NCBI RefSeq assembly: GCF_027887165.1
Contig: NC_077234.1
Span: 249,304,158 to 249,368,157 of the forward strand
DNA: 64,000 bases
Source of the DNA: Monodelphis domestica
Taxonomy: Eukaryota > Chordata > Mammalia > Didelphimorphia > Didelphidae
Direction of reading: 5' to 3'
Below are positions 12,380-24,855 of this stretch, in pieces. Position 1 is the stretch's first letter, and each line of letters starts with the position of its first letter. The notes beneath the pieces are model-generated. The model searched no databases. It was not told the DNA's origin and was given only the letters and a program-made list of their open reading frames with translations. Made by a program: the position numbers and the translations under genes.

Positions 12380-12716
12380 TATTTTAGAGATCTATTTATA
12401 GATAGAGATAAGTAGGTAGGAAGGTAGGGAGATAGCAAGATAAACAGACAGACAAATGCTTAGATACATAGATAGAGAGACAGACTGACAGATAGATACA
12501 TAGATACATAGACAGACAGACTGGCAGATACAAAGATACATAGATAGATACATAGATAGACTGACAGATAGATAATAGACAGATAGATATGTAGATTGAT
12601 ACATACATACATAGACAGACTGACTGACAGATAGATACATACATACATACAAACATAGACTGACAGATAGATAATAGATAGATAGATAGATGGATGGATG
12701 GATAGATAGATGGATG

Positions 12717-12771
<55 letters not shown>

Positions 12772-12792
12772 GGATGAATAGATGGATGGATG

Positions 12793-12851
<59 letters not shown>

Positions 12852-12876
12852 GGATGGATGAATAGATAGATGGATG

Positions 12877-12939
<63 letters not shown>

Positions 12940-13028
12940 GAATAGATAGATGGATGGATGGATGGATAGATAGATAGATAGATGGATGGATGAATAGATA
13001 GATGGATGGATAGATAGATAGATAGATG

Positions 13029-13081
<53 letters not shown>
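12380..13081. repeat. Long GATA/TAGA microsatellite
   Basis: About 700 bp of tetranucleotide repeat. The left 280 bp are degenerate, mixing GATA with GACA and ATAC units; the right 400 bp are nearly pure GATA with interspersed GGAT and GAAT units. Open frames through it on the minus strand are artefacts of the repeat. Confidence 0.95.
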
Positions 13082-13082
<1 letters not shown>

Positions 13083-13690
13083 CTCTTAATGAGCTTTCTA
13101 TATCTGGTCCACGTAGTCCAAATATAGGGCTTCTAGACAGTAGAATCAAGTATGGCAAGTGATTCATCTCTTAATCAGATCCTAGCCCATGTCTATACTT
13201 AAAGCCTACATGAAAGCAAGGAGGAAGCCTCCAGTCAATCTTCTTATGCTGAGAATATGAAAATCAGGAAGACCCAACTAATACAAAGAAATTTAATATA
13301 TACCCTTTTGCATCAGTGTAACAAAAAACTGTTTCTGTCAAATTTGAATTTTTTTTGTATGTACATACAGAATTAGACACAGCATTGTTTGTTTGGTTTT
13401 TTAAGGCCAGCTATTTTAAGAGTGATTTCCATGCAGTCTTTTAATCTTACTGTGCCAATTCAGGATCTAATAATTATATCTAAGTATAATTGCTATTTTT
13501 AAATCTGGTGGTATTTCTATAAAAATGTAGCCTAAAGTATCTTTGTTGCTTAAAAATTGGTGACAAAGTGAAATAAATACAGCAGAGATATAAAGTAATG
13601 ATGAAGATCAGAATAATACTTTTCTTTTGAATAAAACTTTATGATTTTCAAAGCGCCAAATGTGGCATGGTAGAGCCTATATTTAATTTG
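13082..13690. other. No feature recognised
   Basis: AT-rich sequence between the GATA array and a SINE; no open frame or familiar repeat. Confidence 0.45.
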
Positions 13691-13881
13691 TTTTTAAACC
13701 CTCACCTTTCATCTTGGAGTCATACTGGCTCCAAGGCAGAAGAGTGCTAAGGGCTAGGCAATGGGGGTCAAATGACTTGCCCAGGGTCACACATCTGGGA
13801 AGTGTCTGAGGCCAAATTTGAACCTAAGACGTCCTGTCTCTAGGTCTGACTCTCAATCCACTGAGCCACCCAGCTGCCCCC
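13691..13881 (-). repeat. tRNA-derived marsupial SINE (WSINE1-like)
   Basis: The reverse complement of the family at 21951: plus-strand words 'gggctaggcaatgggggtca', 'cttgcccagggtcacacatc' and 'gagccacccagctgccccct'. The copy is close to full length. Confidence 0.8.
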
Positions 13882-14179
13882 TTAGTTTTTTTTTTTTTTA
13901 AATGAACTCACTGGATCATTTTGGCAAGATGATGAATTAAAAGGTTGATTTTCAGACAGTACATCAAAATAACATGAAATACACCAAATGCAGTAATGAA
14001 AATAATAATAAAAGAAAGGTAAGTTTCTCATTTTAACAAAAGAAGGCTATTTTTCTGATCTACTAAATTTATGATTTGTTTTGAGGTAATGATTTATATT
14101 TTTTTAAATTTTACTAAAAATCATATTTTTTCAATGATGATTTTCTTCATTCTTTCAATTTAACACTCATATGTTTCTC

Positions 14180-14241
14180 TTTTTGAAGTATTTCCATGTC
14201 AACTAACTATTCAGTTAGTTGACATGGAAATACTTCAAAAA
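14180..14241. repeat. Perfect 28-bp inverted repeat with 6-base loop
   Basis: The left arm (14180-14207, centred on 'tatttccatgtcaactaac') is exactly matched by its reverse complement at 14214-14241, with loop TATTCA. An imperfect extension of T-rich and A-rich sequence continues outward. No ORF or known transposon end coincides with it. No mismatch has accumulated, unlike the surrounding old repeats. Confidence 0.9.
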
Positions 14242-14671
14242 AAAAGAAGAAAATAAGCAAAAAAAGCCAATGCTAATATGATTCTAGGCATAGATGAGGT
14301 ATTTCATTAAAAGCCAGAAAATAGAAAAAGAATAGGTAGAGGCAAAAGGACCTGATGGGCAAAAGGTCAAAAGTGTTAGGATAAGGAAAGGGGAGAAGAA
14401 TGATGATCTACAAAAGACTAAAAAATGTGATAGAGGAGGGAACAAAGCTTTTGTCTTCCTCCCCCTCTACAGAAGACCTGGGAAGAATTAAGACACTAAT
14501 TGTTATACTATATAAATGGAAATAAGATTCTAGAATAATCCAAAATGTAAAAGCAGTAAGGGTAGTAGAGAAGTAAATTAGCCCATCTTGGAAAACATTG
14601 CCACAAATTAATATTATCCGAGTGAAGAGAATGGATATTTGGGCAGGGCAAGAGGTATTCTGAATATTTAG

Positions 14672-14780
14672 GTAGGAAGGAAAGAAGGAAGGAAGAAAGG
14701 AAGGAAGGGAGGGAGGAAGGAAGGAAGGGAGGAAAGGAGGAAGGAAGGGGAAGAGGGAGAGAGGGAGGGAGGAAAAGGAA
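14672..14780. repeat. GGAA-rich purine microsatellite
   Basis: About 110 bp of imperfect GGAA/GGGA repeat with almost only purines on the plus strand. Confidence 0.9.
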
Positions 14781-14829
14781 TAGTTTAGACCTTATGTCTC
14801 TTCTAGATTATTATAATAACAAAGAATGA

Positions 14830-15420
14830 TCTTCCTGCTTTCAGTCTCACCCTGCCTCCAAACTATTCTCTCTATAGCTGCCAGACTAGTATTCCTAAAA
14901 CAAATCTGATCATACCATGGTCTAATTAAAAATTTCCATTAGCTCCCTATTACTTGTGGGATGGAATATAAGATCCAAAAGATTTTAAATCTTTCATTTT
15001 CTATTTTCCACCAAATTTTTTCTAGTCTTTTTTTATATTACTCACCATTATACTCTGTTTCAGTCAAACTGGCCTGGTAACTGTTCCTCGAGCACAACAT
15101 TCTATTTCCTTCATGTGTGGAATGTTCTTCATCCTCATCTTCACTTCTCAGAATCTCTAGCTTTCTCTAAAACACAGCTCATAAACCTCCACCTCCTACA
15201 CAAATGCTTTCCTGAATTCCCTAGATTTTAGGACTCGTTCTTGAAATTGCCTTGAATTAATTTTTATATTAATTTTGTAGAGTTGACTTATCTGTGTATG
15301 GGTTATAAATCCCCAGAAAAATGGAAACTTCTTGAAAGAAGAGATGTTTTTTTTTTCCTTAGTATCATCATTGCCAAATACATAAACTAAAAGTTTGTTG
15401 AACTGAATTAAAAACATAAC
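14830..15420 (+). repeat. L2 LINE, 3' part
   Basis: The line from 'ctatagctgccagactagta' through 'aacacagctcataaacctcc' to a decayed tail follows the last coding part and tail of L2. It is interrupted by stops and is an old relic. Confidence 0.6.
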
Positions 15421-16864
15421 AGCAAAAATGAGGGGCAGAAACACTTGTTATTTATCAGATTGTTTCAAAAAAGCAAGAATGGCAATTATCATTTTAGGTA
15501 AGAAAAAATATAATCTGATAATATCAAGAGTAAGAAATTGAATATGCATTTTGCTTCACAACACAAGGTCAATGAAACAATATCATTATTAAGCACACAT
15601 ATACACACACCCAACAATAGCATTTCTAAGAGAAATTTTAAGCATTTTAAAAGAAATTATCAAATTTCAAAATGGTATAGTTATGTAATGGATTTTAATA
15701 GTTATCTTTTACAGTGCATAATTTTTTTAAAATAGATAAATGCAAAATATAGAATTCAATATGTTGTTGGATAATTATATTTGAAAGATTTTAGCAACTT
15801 TTCTTTTTTTTAGGATATGAAATAACTTAATATTTAAAAATTCAGAAAAGTCATGTTGTAGGGTATAAAATTACAAATAAATGGGAGAAGGCAAGAAAAA
15901 CTAAGTAAAACAATAAAACATAGGTAAGTTAAAAAATATAGGAAACATAAACCTAAAGGTAAGCTAAATAGTGTCAAAGAACAAATGATGGAATATATAC
16001 ATATATGTGTTATATTTGTATGAAATTGAAAACATTTGAAAACAAACCAAAATCTATCCTCAAAAAGAAAAAAATCATTTTCTAAAAGCATACATATATT
16101 AACAAAATGGTAAAAGAGAATATTAATAAAAGAAGGATGCATTAAAAGAGAAAACTAAAAAGAAAAGATGAAATTAATGTATAAACTAAAATATAAATAA
16201 TATAACTGATAAGCAACTAAGTTACATTTTGGAAGACAAAGCAAAATTAAATACTAATAATGAAAGATTTTTAAAGGTAGATAATTGTATGCTAACAAAG
16301 AATTTTTAAAAATCTGATTATGGATAAAATGGCCAAAATATCAAATGAAAAGATGGTAACAAACCCAACAACAGAAAAAGAAATCAAGGAAGACATTAAT
16401 GAAATATCTAAGGGGGAAGAAGGGAAAATCCTACTATCAATGGATTTAAGTGGTAAGTAGAATCTACAAAATATATAAAATCAGTTGATTTGTATGCTGC
16501 AAAAGTTATTCTCACTAATAGAGAAATAAGACACTATGCCAATATAAGGCCAATATAACAATCTAAAAAGGTATAATGCAGAGAAAGGCAATCACAGAAT
16601 AATTTCACTAATGTACATAGGTATAAAATTTTTTTCAATAAAAGGAAAGAGATCACATCTATATTATAAAAATCCATTGTTGGATTTATATTGCACTATT
16701 GATGATACAACTAGCATAATCTATATGTGCATGGGAAATGTATATATGCATGTATCTGCTGTTCTGGACTTGTGGTTTGTTTGATATAGAGATCCATAAA
16801 AAGGAGTTCTATCAATGCAGATCAGCATAATTTTTTCCTCTCCATTATTGTAGTTCACATTTTT
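15421..16864. other. Very AT-rich, possible remnants of an old L1
   Basis: A stretch around 16300-16620 ('caaacccaacaacagaaaaa', 'gaaatcaaggaagacattaa', 'ggcaatcacagaataatttc') reads like a decayed L1 second reading frame on the plus strand, but not firmly. The remainder shows nothing. Confidence 0.3.
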
Positions 16865-16985
16865 CTGAGGCCAGGTTAAGTGATTTGCCGTGTTACACAG
16901 TTAATATGTGTTAAAGGCAGGACTAAAAGTTGTCTTCCTGACCACAAAAGGAGCTCTTCAACCAATACACCAGACTGCCTCTTAC
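16865..16985 (+). repeat. MIR/SINE fragment
   Basis: 'ggccaggttaagtgatttgc' and 'gttacacagttaatatgtg' followed by 'gttgtcttcctgacc' match the 3' half of a MIR or CORE-type SINE. Confidence 0.5.
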
Positions 16986-16987
16986 GA

Positions 16988-17475
16988 ATATAGTAGTTCT
17001 CCCTTATCCAAGGTTTCAATTTCTACAGTTTTAGTACCTGAAGACCTGGTGGGAGGAATGGATCAAAGGTATTCTCTCTCTGAGACCAAGGTCTGTCTGT
17101 GACAGCAGTCAGGCTTTCACAGTAGAGAGAACCTGTCAACCCTTTCATTTGGAGGGGTTTTTAGGTGCCCATGGAGGAAGATAGGGGTTGCTGTTGAGTT
17201 TGGAAGCCACAGGAGTACCAAGATGAAGGGCAGAAGTGGGGAGAGAGAGACCATATGTTAAAGTAAATTAATATAGGTGTTAAAAGATAAAGCAAGAACC
17301 ATCTGTACAATATTATATTGTATTAATGGTGATGATGTCTTACAGTATATTTAATTTATCAATTGAATTTCATCATATGCATAAGAAAATAATGTTATAT
17401 ATGAGGTCAGCAGGTATATGTGTGGTTTCACTCATCCAAGTTATGTCTTAGAAAGTATCACGATTGTAATAATAT
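16988..17475 (+). mobile_element. Tigger-type (TcMar/pogo) non-autonomous DNA transposon relic
   Basis: The left end 'gtagttctcccttatccaag' with 'ggtttcaatttctacagttt' and the right end 'gtggtttcactcatccaagt' with 'tcttagaaagtatcacg' correspond to the two ends of Tigger-derived short elements in mammals, with the expected T/A-rich middle. About 490 bp, no transposase coding left. The ends are decayed, so exact TA target sites cannot be set. Confidence 0.6.
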
Positions 17476-17654
17476 AAACAACAAACATCACATATTTTTA
17501 TCAATGTATGGAGGAAAACTTAACAAGAAGCACATGCCTGCAAAGACTCTATTTTAACAGGTTCTGTACTAGAAGTTTTTTCTATAAGCACAGGAATAAG
17601 CAAAGAAATATTAGATGAAGAAATGAGATTAGATAGAGACAGAGACAGAGTCAT

Positions 17655-18076
17655 TGAGAGAGAAGAGAAGAGAAGAGAAGAGAAGAGAAGAGAAGAGAAG
17701 AGAAGAGAAGAGAAGAGAAGAGAAGAGAAGAGAAGAGAAGAGAAGAGAGAGAAGAGAAGAGAAGAGAAGAGGAGAGGAGAGGAGAGGAGAGGAGAGGAGA
17801 GGAGAGGAGAGGAGAGGAGAGGAGAGGAGAGAAGAGAAGAGAAGAGAAGAGAAGAGAAGAGAAGAGAAGAGAAGAGAAGAGAAGAGAAGAGAAGAGAAGA
17901 GAAGAGAGAAGAGAAGAGAAGAGAAGAGAAGAGAAGAGAAGAGAAGAGAAGAGAAGAGAAGAGAAGAGAAGAGAAGAGAAGAGAAGAGAGAGAAGAGAAG
18001 AGAAGAGAAGAGAAGAGAAGAGAAGAGAAGAGAAGAGAAGAGAAGAGAAGAGAAGAGAAGAGAAGAGAGAAGAGAA
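17655..18076. repeat. GAGAA pentanucleotide array with a GGAGA core
   Basis: About 420 bp of pure-purine repeat on the plus strand. GAGAA units flank a central block of about a dozen GGAGA units (about 17770-17830), and a few phase-shifting GAGA interruptions occur. It stays open in several frames on both strands, giving false ORFs of 149-192 codons. Confidence 0.95.
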
Positions 18077-18742
18077 TGGAGTACTTGGGAAACCTCAATC
18101 TAGAATAAAATATTGTGGTAGGATCAGTGGTTTCCTAATGCATCTTTCCTGACCCTGACATAATTTCCTTAATGTCCATCAGTAAAAAAGTATCTTTCAC
18201 CTCACTGGGGACCCAATATTGTATTGCTTTAATTGCATGGATCAGGTAACTGTGAGGGCTTACATATGGTCCCTGATTGGGACCAGAGAACCCAATCCTT
18301 GGGCAAGCCTTGTCCCCTACTCCAAATAAATCTAATATATCATATCCATTTCCATTAGGAACTTCATCCATTTCCTTGCATATCCCCATCAGGGAGCTGG
18401 CTGCAAAAAGAATTCATCTTTATTAGGGCAAATTTTACTAACTCCCCATCTCAGCCACTAAAAAAGGGACAAAGAGCATAACCCTTCAGGAGACTCAAAC
18501 ACATTTAGTTGGCTCAGAAAAAAAGAGGTCTTTAGAGAGTTCTGCTAGGATTTGGAAGTCCAAAGCATCACCAAATCACATCATTCAAAATCCATTGCTC
18601 TAAGGACTACCTGGGTTTTAATTTGAACTTCACCTACAACCACCTCAGCTCTGCCCTGACACAGTTCCATCCTGCTCCTTCAGGTGCTGAATGAAGATGA
18701 GAAAATTACAATCTCAACCATTCTAAAGTCCATTACAAAAAT
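18077..18742. other. No feature recognised
   Basis: Mixed sequence between the GAGAA array and a probable LTR. An 84-codon minus-strand frame at 18135-18389 has no recognisable motif. Confidence 0.4.
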
Positions 18743-19645
18743 GTGTGAATCTTGAAATTTCTCAGACTTGTGAATATTAAAAGATTCTCAGACTCTACCT
18801 TAGAACATTTGGTTAAGACCATTCCCCATTTTAAACAGTGAAGCTACTTAGATCTAAATGTGAGAACTCTACTTAGATCAAAAATGGGAAGACCTCTACC
18901 CCACCCATTCTTAAGACTGCTTTTGGGGAGAAAACTCCTTGCTGAACAATGAAAAATACTTACACCCATACTTAAGCCATGCCTATTTTTAGAATTAATA
19001 TAAAGGGGTGCTAAGTACCTATTAAAGGTCAGGCAACTTGTAAACTTGCCAAGACAAAAAAGGTGAGAAACTTACTCAGAGATTCTAACCTACTCAGGTA
19101 TGGATTACTAAAAGGATTAATCTACTCAGCTGTGAATTCAGAATGGGCTGTCCTTTGGAAAACGTCTACTGTGATTGGTAGATGGAAGAACTTAGGGGAG
19201 GTGACATAGGAGAAAACCCCCTATATAAGAAAAGGATAGCCTGTTGAGAAGAGAATCTCTTGAGATGAAGAGTCTCTTGAGAGACAGGCTCTAAGGAGGT
19301 TGTTGAGAGAAGGACAATCTCTAAAGAGGTCTCTTAAGGGAGGCTGACTCTGGCTGGAACTACCTCTGAGGAGACTCTGTCCCCCTGAATCCTCGCTTGA
19401 ACAGATCTTATGGTGAATGATTAAGGATTGACTAATATTTTCTTTCAGGGCTTAAGCCTGGGTTGGCCAGGGCTGCCTGGGATGGACTATTTTTTCCTCA
19501 TTTCTTTCCTTTTTTTCTCTCTCTCTCTTTCTTTAATTCCTATTTGTATTATTAATTAAATTCTCTATAAAACCCAGTTGACTTGGGTATATTCATAATT
19601 GGGAATATTTCCCTGGCAACCACCTTATATTTGATTTAAAACAAG
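18743..19645 (+). mobile_element. Solo LTR of an endogenous retrovirus (fossil)
   Basis: A TG start ('tgtgaatcttgaaatttctc') leads into a U3-like region, a TATA motif 'ccccctatataagaaaagg' near 19220, then a pyrimidine-rich stretch and an AT-rich 'aattaaattctctataaaac' polyadenylation-like region. Wording and order match LTRs I associate with marsupial endogenous retroviruses. No internal retroviral sequence adjoins it, so it looks like a solo LTR. Ends are approximate; it looks younger than the MIR and L2 relics around it. Confidence 0.5.
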
Positions 19646-20158
19646 ACACTGTGGTGAAAACATATTTCCTGTGGTTACAATTTACTCATCCACTCTTTAT
19701 CTACTACAATTTAAGTCTTCCACCATTTTAACTATTACAGTTTATGGCATTCACTCTTTTAAATGCCACAAATGTTACTGAACCTCATTGGGTTCCTCAG
19801 TGCTGCTAGACAATCCTACTCTACCTCCCTATCAACTCACTATCCCACGCTCCCCAACAGTTCTTCCAAACATGTTTCTCCCTTCTCAAATATCACATAT
19901 GGATTCCTTTCCCTACTTTCTAAGCTGAGAATCTGACCTCAGATTTTACAGAAGAAAACAACTGAGCCATTCAACTTGAGGTCTCTCTTCTCCCTTCTTC
20001 CTCATATGTCATGTACCTTTCTTTTCTGCCACTCTCTCCTCCTCCATCTTTGTCTCACAAGATAATGTATCCTTACTTCTTGACAACTCCTCTACTTTAA
20101 GTAATCCCATTATCCTATCTCCTTCAACAAATTACTCCTTTTCTCTTTCACTTCTCCA
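19646..20158. other. No feature recognised
   Basis: Pyrimidine-rich sequence leading into the L2 relic. Part may be a more decayed 5' portion of the same L2. Confidence 0.35.
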
Positions 20159-21722
20159 TTTTTCCCTCTTTACTGGCTCATTCTCTACTGCCTAAAAATA
20201 TGCCTATATCTCAACTGTCTTGAAAAAACTATAACTTGATCCTTCCTTCTTTGCTATGGTACTATAATCTTCTGTCCTTCGTAATTGACTCCCCCAAAAG
20301 ACTATCTCCAACAGGCACTTCTACTTTTTCTCCTAAATCACTTCTTAACCCCCATCTGGCACTGAAACTGCTCTCCAAAGTCTCCAAAGTCATTAATGAT
20401 CTCTTAATTGTAAAATCCAATGGCTTTTTCTCTATTTACATTCTCCTTGAGCTTTCACACACAAAAAAAGCTTTGACACTTTTGATCTTTCATCCTTAAT
20501 ATTCTCTTCTCTCTAGGTTTTCAAACTCTCCTAGTTTTCCTCCTACCTATCTGGCCACTCTTTCTCTGTTTCCTTTGCTGGATTCTCCTCCAGACCATGC
20601 CCTCTAACTATAGATGTCCCTCAGGGTTCTGTCCTGAGCCCTCTTCTCTTCTTCTTCCATACTCTTTCACTTAGAAATCTCATCAGCTCCCAGGGATTTA
20701 ATTATCATCTCTATGCTGACCATTCTAAAATCTACCCATTCAGCCCCAATTTCTTTGTTGACTTTCAAGCTCACATTTCCAGTTTTCTTTCAGACATCTC
20801 AAACTGTATATCCAGTATACATCTTAAAATCAATACATCCAAAACCAAACTCATCTAAATTACCCTAAACCCTTTCTACCTCCTACCTTCCCTATTACTG
20901 TAAAAAACACAACCATCTTCCCAGTCCTTCAGGCTTACAATCTAGAAGTTATTCAAGACTTCTATCTTTCATCCCCCATATCCAATTTATTTCCAAGACC
21001 TGTAAATCTCACCTTTACAACATCTCTTGAATACATCTGTCTTTTATAAAACTGCCACCACTTTATTGCAGGTTCTCATCACCTCCCACCTGGAATAGCC
21101 TGCTGGTAGATCTGCCTGCCTTAAGTTTCTCTCTATTTCAATCTGCCCTCCATTTAGTTGCTGAGATAATTTTCCTAAATCATAAATCTGATCATATCAC
21201 CCTCCACCCCACCCCTCAATACATTCCAATGCCAGGATCAAATGCAAAATGCTTTGTTTGGCATTCAAAGCTTTTTATAACCTACCCTTCTCCTATCTTT
21301 CCAGTCTTCTAACACCTTACTCCAACACATTCTTAGATCCAATAATACTGGCATCCTGGCTTTTCCTTATATAAGGTACTCCATCTAAGCTCTGGGCATT
21401 CTCTCTGGCTGCCCATTACCTGGAATGCTCTTCCTCCTCCACTCCAACTATTGACCTCCCCATCCTCCTTTAAGTCTCAACTAAAATCCCACCTTCTATG
21501 GAAGCTTGCCCCAACCCCTCTTAGTTCTAATGCTTTCTCCCATATAATTATTTCCTATTTATCCTAATATATTTGGTATATATATTTGTTCATATATGTC
21601 TTCTCCATTAGACTTTTGAAAGCAAAGACTGTTTTTTGCCTTCTTTTGTAACCCCAACACTTAGAACAGTAGCTGATACATAAAATAAAATTAATAAATG
21701 TTTATTGATTAATTGGTTGGTC
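20159..21722 (+). mobile_element. L2 LINE, 3' half (marsupial type)
   Basis: About 1.56 kb runs in register with L2: 'actggctcattctctactgc', the reverse-transcriptase part around 20600-20700 ('gtccctcagggttctgtcct'), the C-terminal part 'ctcatcacctcccacctgga', then the tail 'cattagacttttgaaagcaa' and 'aataaatgtttattgattaa'. Several in-frame stops show a dead copy, truncated at its 5' end. This is the longest L2 piece in the window. Confidence 0.8.
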
Positions 21723-21950
21723 CCTGAAAGGTGAGACTTTTGTCCATGGTGTAAAATTCAGTGCCATGTGAATACCTCATTTCATCTCAACATGGAACCT
21801 GAATTGAGAGTGCTTAAATTAGAGCCATATTTTTAACAACTCTACAATAGGATTAACATTTAATCAGGTATATTATCCATATTTCTAAAGAGAAAAAAAA
21901 AAGAAAGAGGAAACAATAGAAAAGGAAATTCCCTTTAAAAATAACTGAAG

Positions 21951-22159
21951 GGGGCAGCTGGGTAGCTCAGTGGATTGAGAACCAGGCCTAGAGACTGGAG
22001 GTCCTAGGTTCAAATCTGGCCTCAGACACTTCCCAGCTGTGTGACCCTGGGCAAGTCACTTGACCCCCATTGCCTAGCCCTTACCACTCTTCTGCCTTGG
22101 AGCCAATACACAGTATTGACTCCAAGATGGAAGGTAAGGGTTTAAAAAAAACTGAAAAA
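21951..22159 (+). repeat. tRNA-derived marsupial SINE (WSINE1-like), first of a pair
   Basis: Near full length: tRNA-like head with box A-like 'tagctcagtgg' and box B-like 'ggttcaaatc', body 'cagctgtgtgaccctgggca', and the 3' part 'gccttggagccaatacacag' before an A-rich tail. It is flanked by copies of 'aaaaataactgaa' at about 21937 and 22160. Confidence 0.9.
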
Positions 22160-22173
22160 AAAAATAACTGAAA

Positions 22174-22364
22174 GGGCTGATAGCTAGGTGGCTCAGTGGA
22201 TTGAGAGCCAGGTCTAGAGGTAGGAGGTACTAGATTCAAATCTAGCCTCAGACACTTCCTAGTTGTGTGACTCCAAGCAAGTCATTTAACTCCCTTTGCG
22301 TAGCACTTACCACTTTTCTGCTGTATTGATTCTAAGGTGGAAGGTAAGGGTCTAAAAAAAAAAT
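22174..22364 (+). repeat. tRNA-derived marsupial SINE, second of a pair
   Basis: Same family and direction as its neighbour but more diverged ('gctaggtggctcagtgga', 'ttgtgtgactccaagcaag'). It is followed by another copy of 'aaaaataactg' at 22365-22375, so the target word is present three times around the two SINEs. Confidence 0.85.
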
Positions 22365-22375
22365 AAAAATAACTG

Positions 22376-24640
22376 GAAAATGTATAAAATATTTGGAAGG
22401 TGACCTACAAAAACATTCTCAGAACTTATATTAAGTAGAACTACAAAATGTCCTCTACTAAAATTTTTAAAAATTAAATAATTAGAAAAAAGTTATTTAT
22501 ACTAGATTATATAAGTATAATAATCTAAAAGCAAAAGAATTACTATACTATATATGTTAACATATATTTAGTGCTATACCAGTTTACCTAGAAGTTATCT
22601 TATAAAACCAAATCAAGCAAGTTTTACAAAATTAATTTAGATGAACAAAATTCTAGCAACTCAAGGGAAACAGATGGGGTGGGAAGGAGCACTGATGATT
22701 GGAGCCTAATCATTACTGGATTTCCACATAACATGATGTAAATCCTCAAAATTATTTCATGATGGTCCAAAAATAGAACAGTTTATTAGAGGAATTGAAT
22801 AAATAAGCAAGATCTAGAATGAATTGAACACAGTACCCCATTTTAAGAAAACCCAAGAACATAAACTGCTAGATAAAGGATTCCTTCTTAGGTCAGAACT
22901 ATTAGAAAAACTGGAAAGCAGTTTGGTGATTCCTTTCAACAAGCATTTACAGTTTCTACTTCAAAGAGCTTATATATTCTACTGGAAGAACACAACTTTT
23001 AGTCAAATAAGGGAAAGCTAAGAAGACCCTAGCACATTGGGTAGATCCATTGTGAGGACAGGCATGAGTAGGCATAGACAAGTGTTACACAGGAAGGGAC
23101 AATTATGGAAGAGAGTGATCTACATTGGGGGGAAGGGGGAATACCTACATAATTACTTTGAATATTGGAAGTTCTTAAAAATCCTCAAAATGCATTCTAT
23201 GCATGCACAAGGTTATCTCAGAATCATAGCGGTTTTTAAAAATAATAATAATTTGCAGAGAGAGGCACTTACCTTGTCAAAGACCCAAAATTGACTATCA
23301 TTTAGAACAACTAAGATTCCAGTTTCTGTTTCTATTTTAAACAATAATTCTAGCAAAAAAAAGGAGTGTATCAATCCAATATGACATCAGTTATTTGTTA
23401 TAATTTAAAAAAAAAGATAATTCAAAAGCATAATTGTAAGCAAGAGTAAGGTGTTTCTATATATAAAACTGGTAATTTCATAAAATTGAGAAAAACTAGA
23501 TAACCAAACTCCCAATATTTACAGACCTGAGGATTCAAGTAATGGGTGAATCTCATGTGAAGGGTCCAACCAGCTTCAAGTAACATAGATTGGAGGCTTA
23601 GCTCAACAGTGGATTCCCTGTTAAGAGACAAAGCCATGAACAATAGAATAGGTTAGTAAGAATAGGTTGTACCATTCTAGAAAGAAAAATATCAATCCCA
23701 TCGGATAGTCTCCTGTTGGATTGAATCATTGATAATCACGAATTAACAAGTAGGAAGTTGATTCTGCAAACAGGAAACAACATATGCTGGCAGAACAGGT
23801 TTTTCTTATCTTTATACTCTTTGGTATGAGGAAATTCCATAAAACAATAGAAGTAGGGAAGAAAAGGAATGGAAAAAAAGAACAGGAGCTTTAAAAATGC
23901 ATAATAATAATAATAGCCTTGCATCTTTGCCTTCCTTGCTTTCCCATTTCCTGAAATTTTGCTATACTGTTAAATATCTCTATAAAACAAGATACTGAGG
24001 CAACATAGAAAGTACTTATCAGAGGTGTGAGATTTTCTTCATGGTGATCAAGAAAAATAATTAATTAGCTCTTGATCCTTTTAAATCAGGAAGAAGGAGA
24101 GGGACAGAGCTAGAAGAAAGATGGGGATTCATCCAAAAGAATCATGCCTACATTCCCCAAATGGACAATATCATAGGTGAAAATGTAGCTAGAATGGTCA
24201 GTCAGTGAATGCATACTGCACTTTCAAATATATACTTTTAAAATGATCATGTACCATTCGGTGTTAAGATAAGTTACAAGTTCTCACCCTTGAGTCATTT
24301 ACAATTTGGAAAGATGAGGTGATGAAATGAGATTCAAAAATCTGAATCACATTGAGTATATAAAAAAACTGATTGAATATTGCAAGCTGTAGGATACAAC
24401 ATGGGGTCAGAAACAAATATAGAAGACCAAGAAATGATACAAGAGGGAACTGATGTGATCATATGTCCTACAGAGAGTAAAGTTTTGAGCTTAGGGTTTA
24501 GGATTACTTTCTTAAGAGACAGAGAATAATTTCCCTGAATGAGAGATGAAGATGAACTTAGTCACACTGATTTATATTAGGCATGATTATATTCTGGGTA
24601 GTCAACAAAATGCTGCTTTCTACATATGAGCCAACCTATT
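22376..24640. other. Mostly unassigned; traces of L1 and L2
   Basis: A short piece at about 22384-22460 resembles the end of an L1 second reading frame. At about 22935-23000 'caacaagcatttacagtttc' resembles an antisense L2 tail. Nothing else is recognised; the open frames at 22824-23021 and 23037-23294 have no familiar content. Confidence 0.35.
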
Positions 24641-24679
24641 AACATTTGTATAGTGTTTTGTTTTGTTTTGTTTTTCTGC

Positions 24680-24855
24680 TTCCAAGTGATTTCACATTTC
24701 CCACTGCATTATATTCATGCACAATTTCCAATACAGAGATTGTGAAGGAATTAGAATATCCACTTTATAGATGAGGCAAATGACATAGCTAGCAGGGTAA
24801 ATGCAGAATCAAAACAAGAGACTGCCAGAGACTCACCTTTCTTCTAGACTATGCT
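24680..24855 (+). repeat. MIR SINE
   Basis: 'cactttatagatgaggcaaa' followed by 'gacatagctagcagggtaaa' and 'ctagactatgctg' follow the MIR core and 3' end. Confidence 0.5.

Noticed and set aside
12392-13167. Minus-strand open frames up to 235 codons
   Set aside because: They are translations of the GATA array (SIYL-type repeats) with no protein signature.
17520-18108. Open frames of 149-192 codons on both strands
   Set aside because: They come from the GAGAA/GGAGA array (EEKRR or LLFSS repeats); pure repeat artefacts.
21951-22040. tRNA gene
   Set aside because: The box A and box B words belong to the tRNA-derived head of a SINE, followed by the SINE body; many copies occur in the window.
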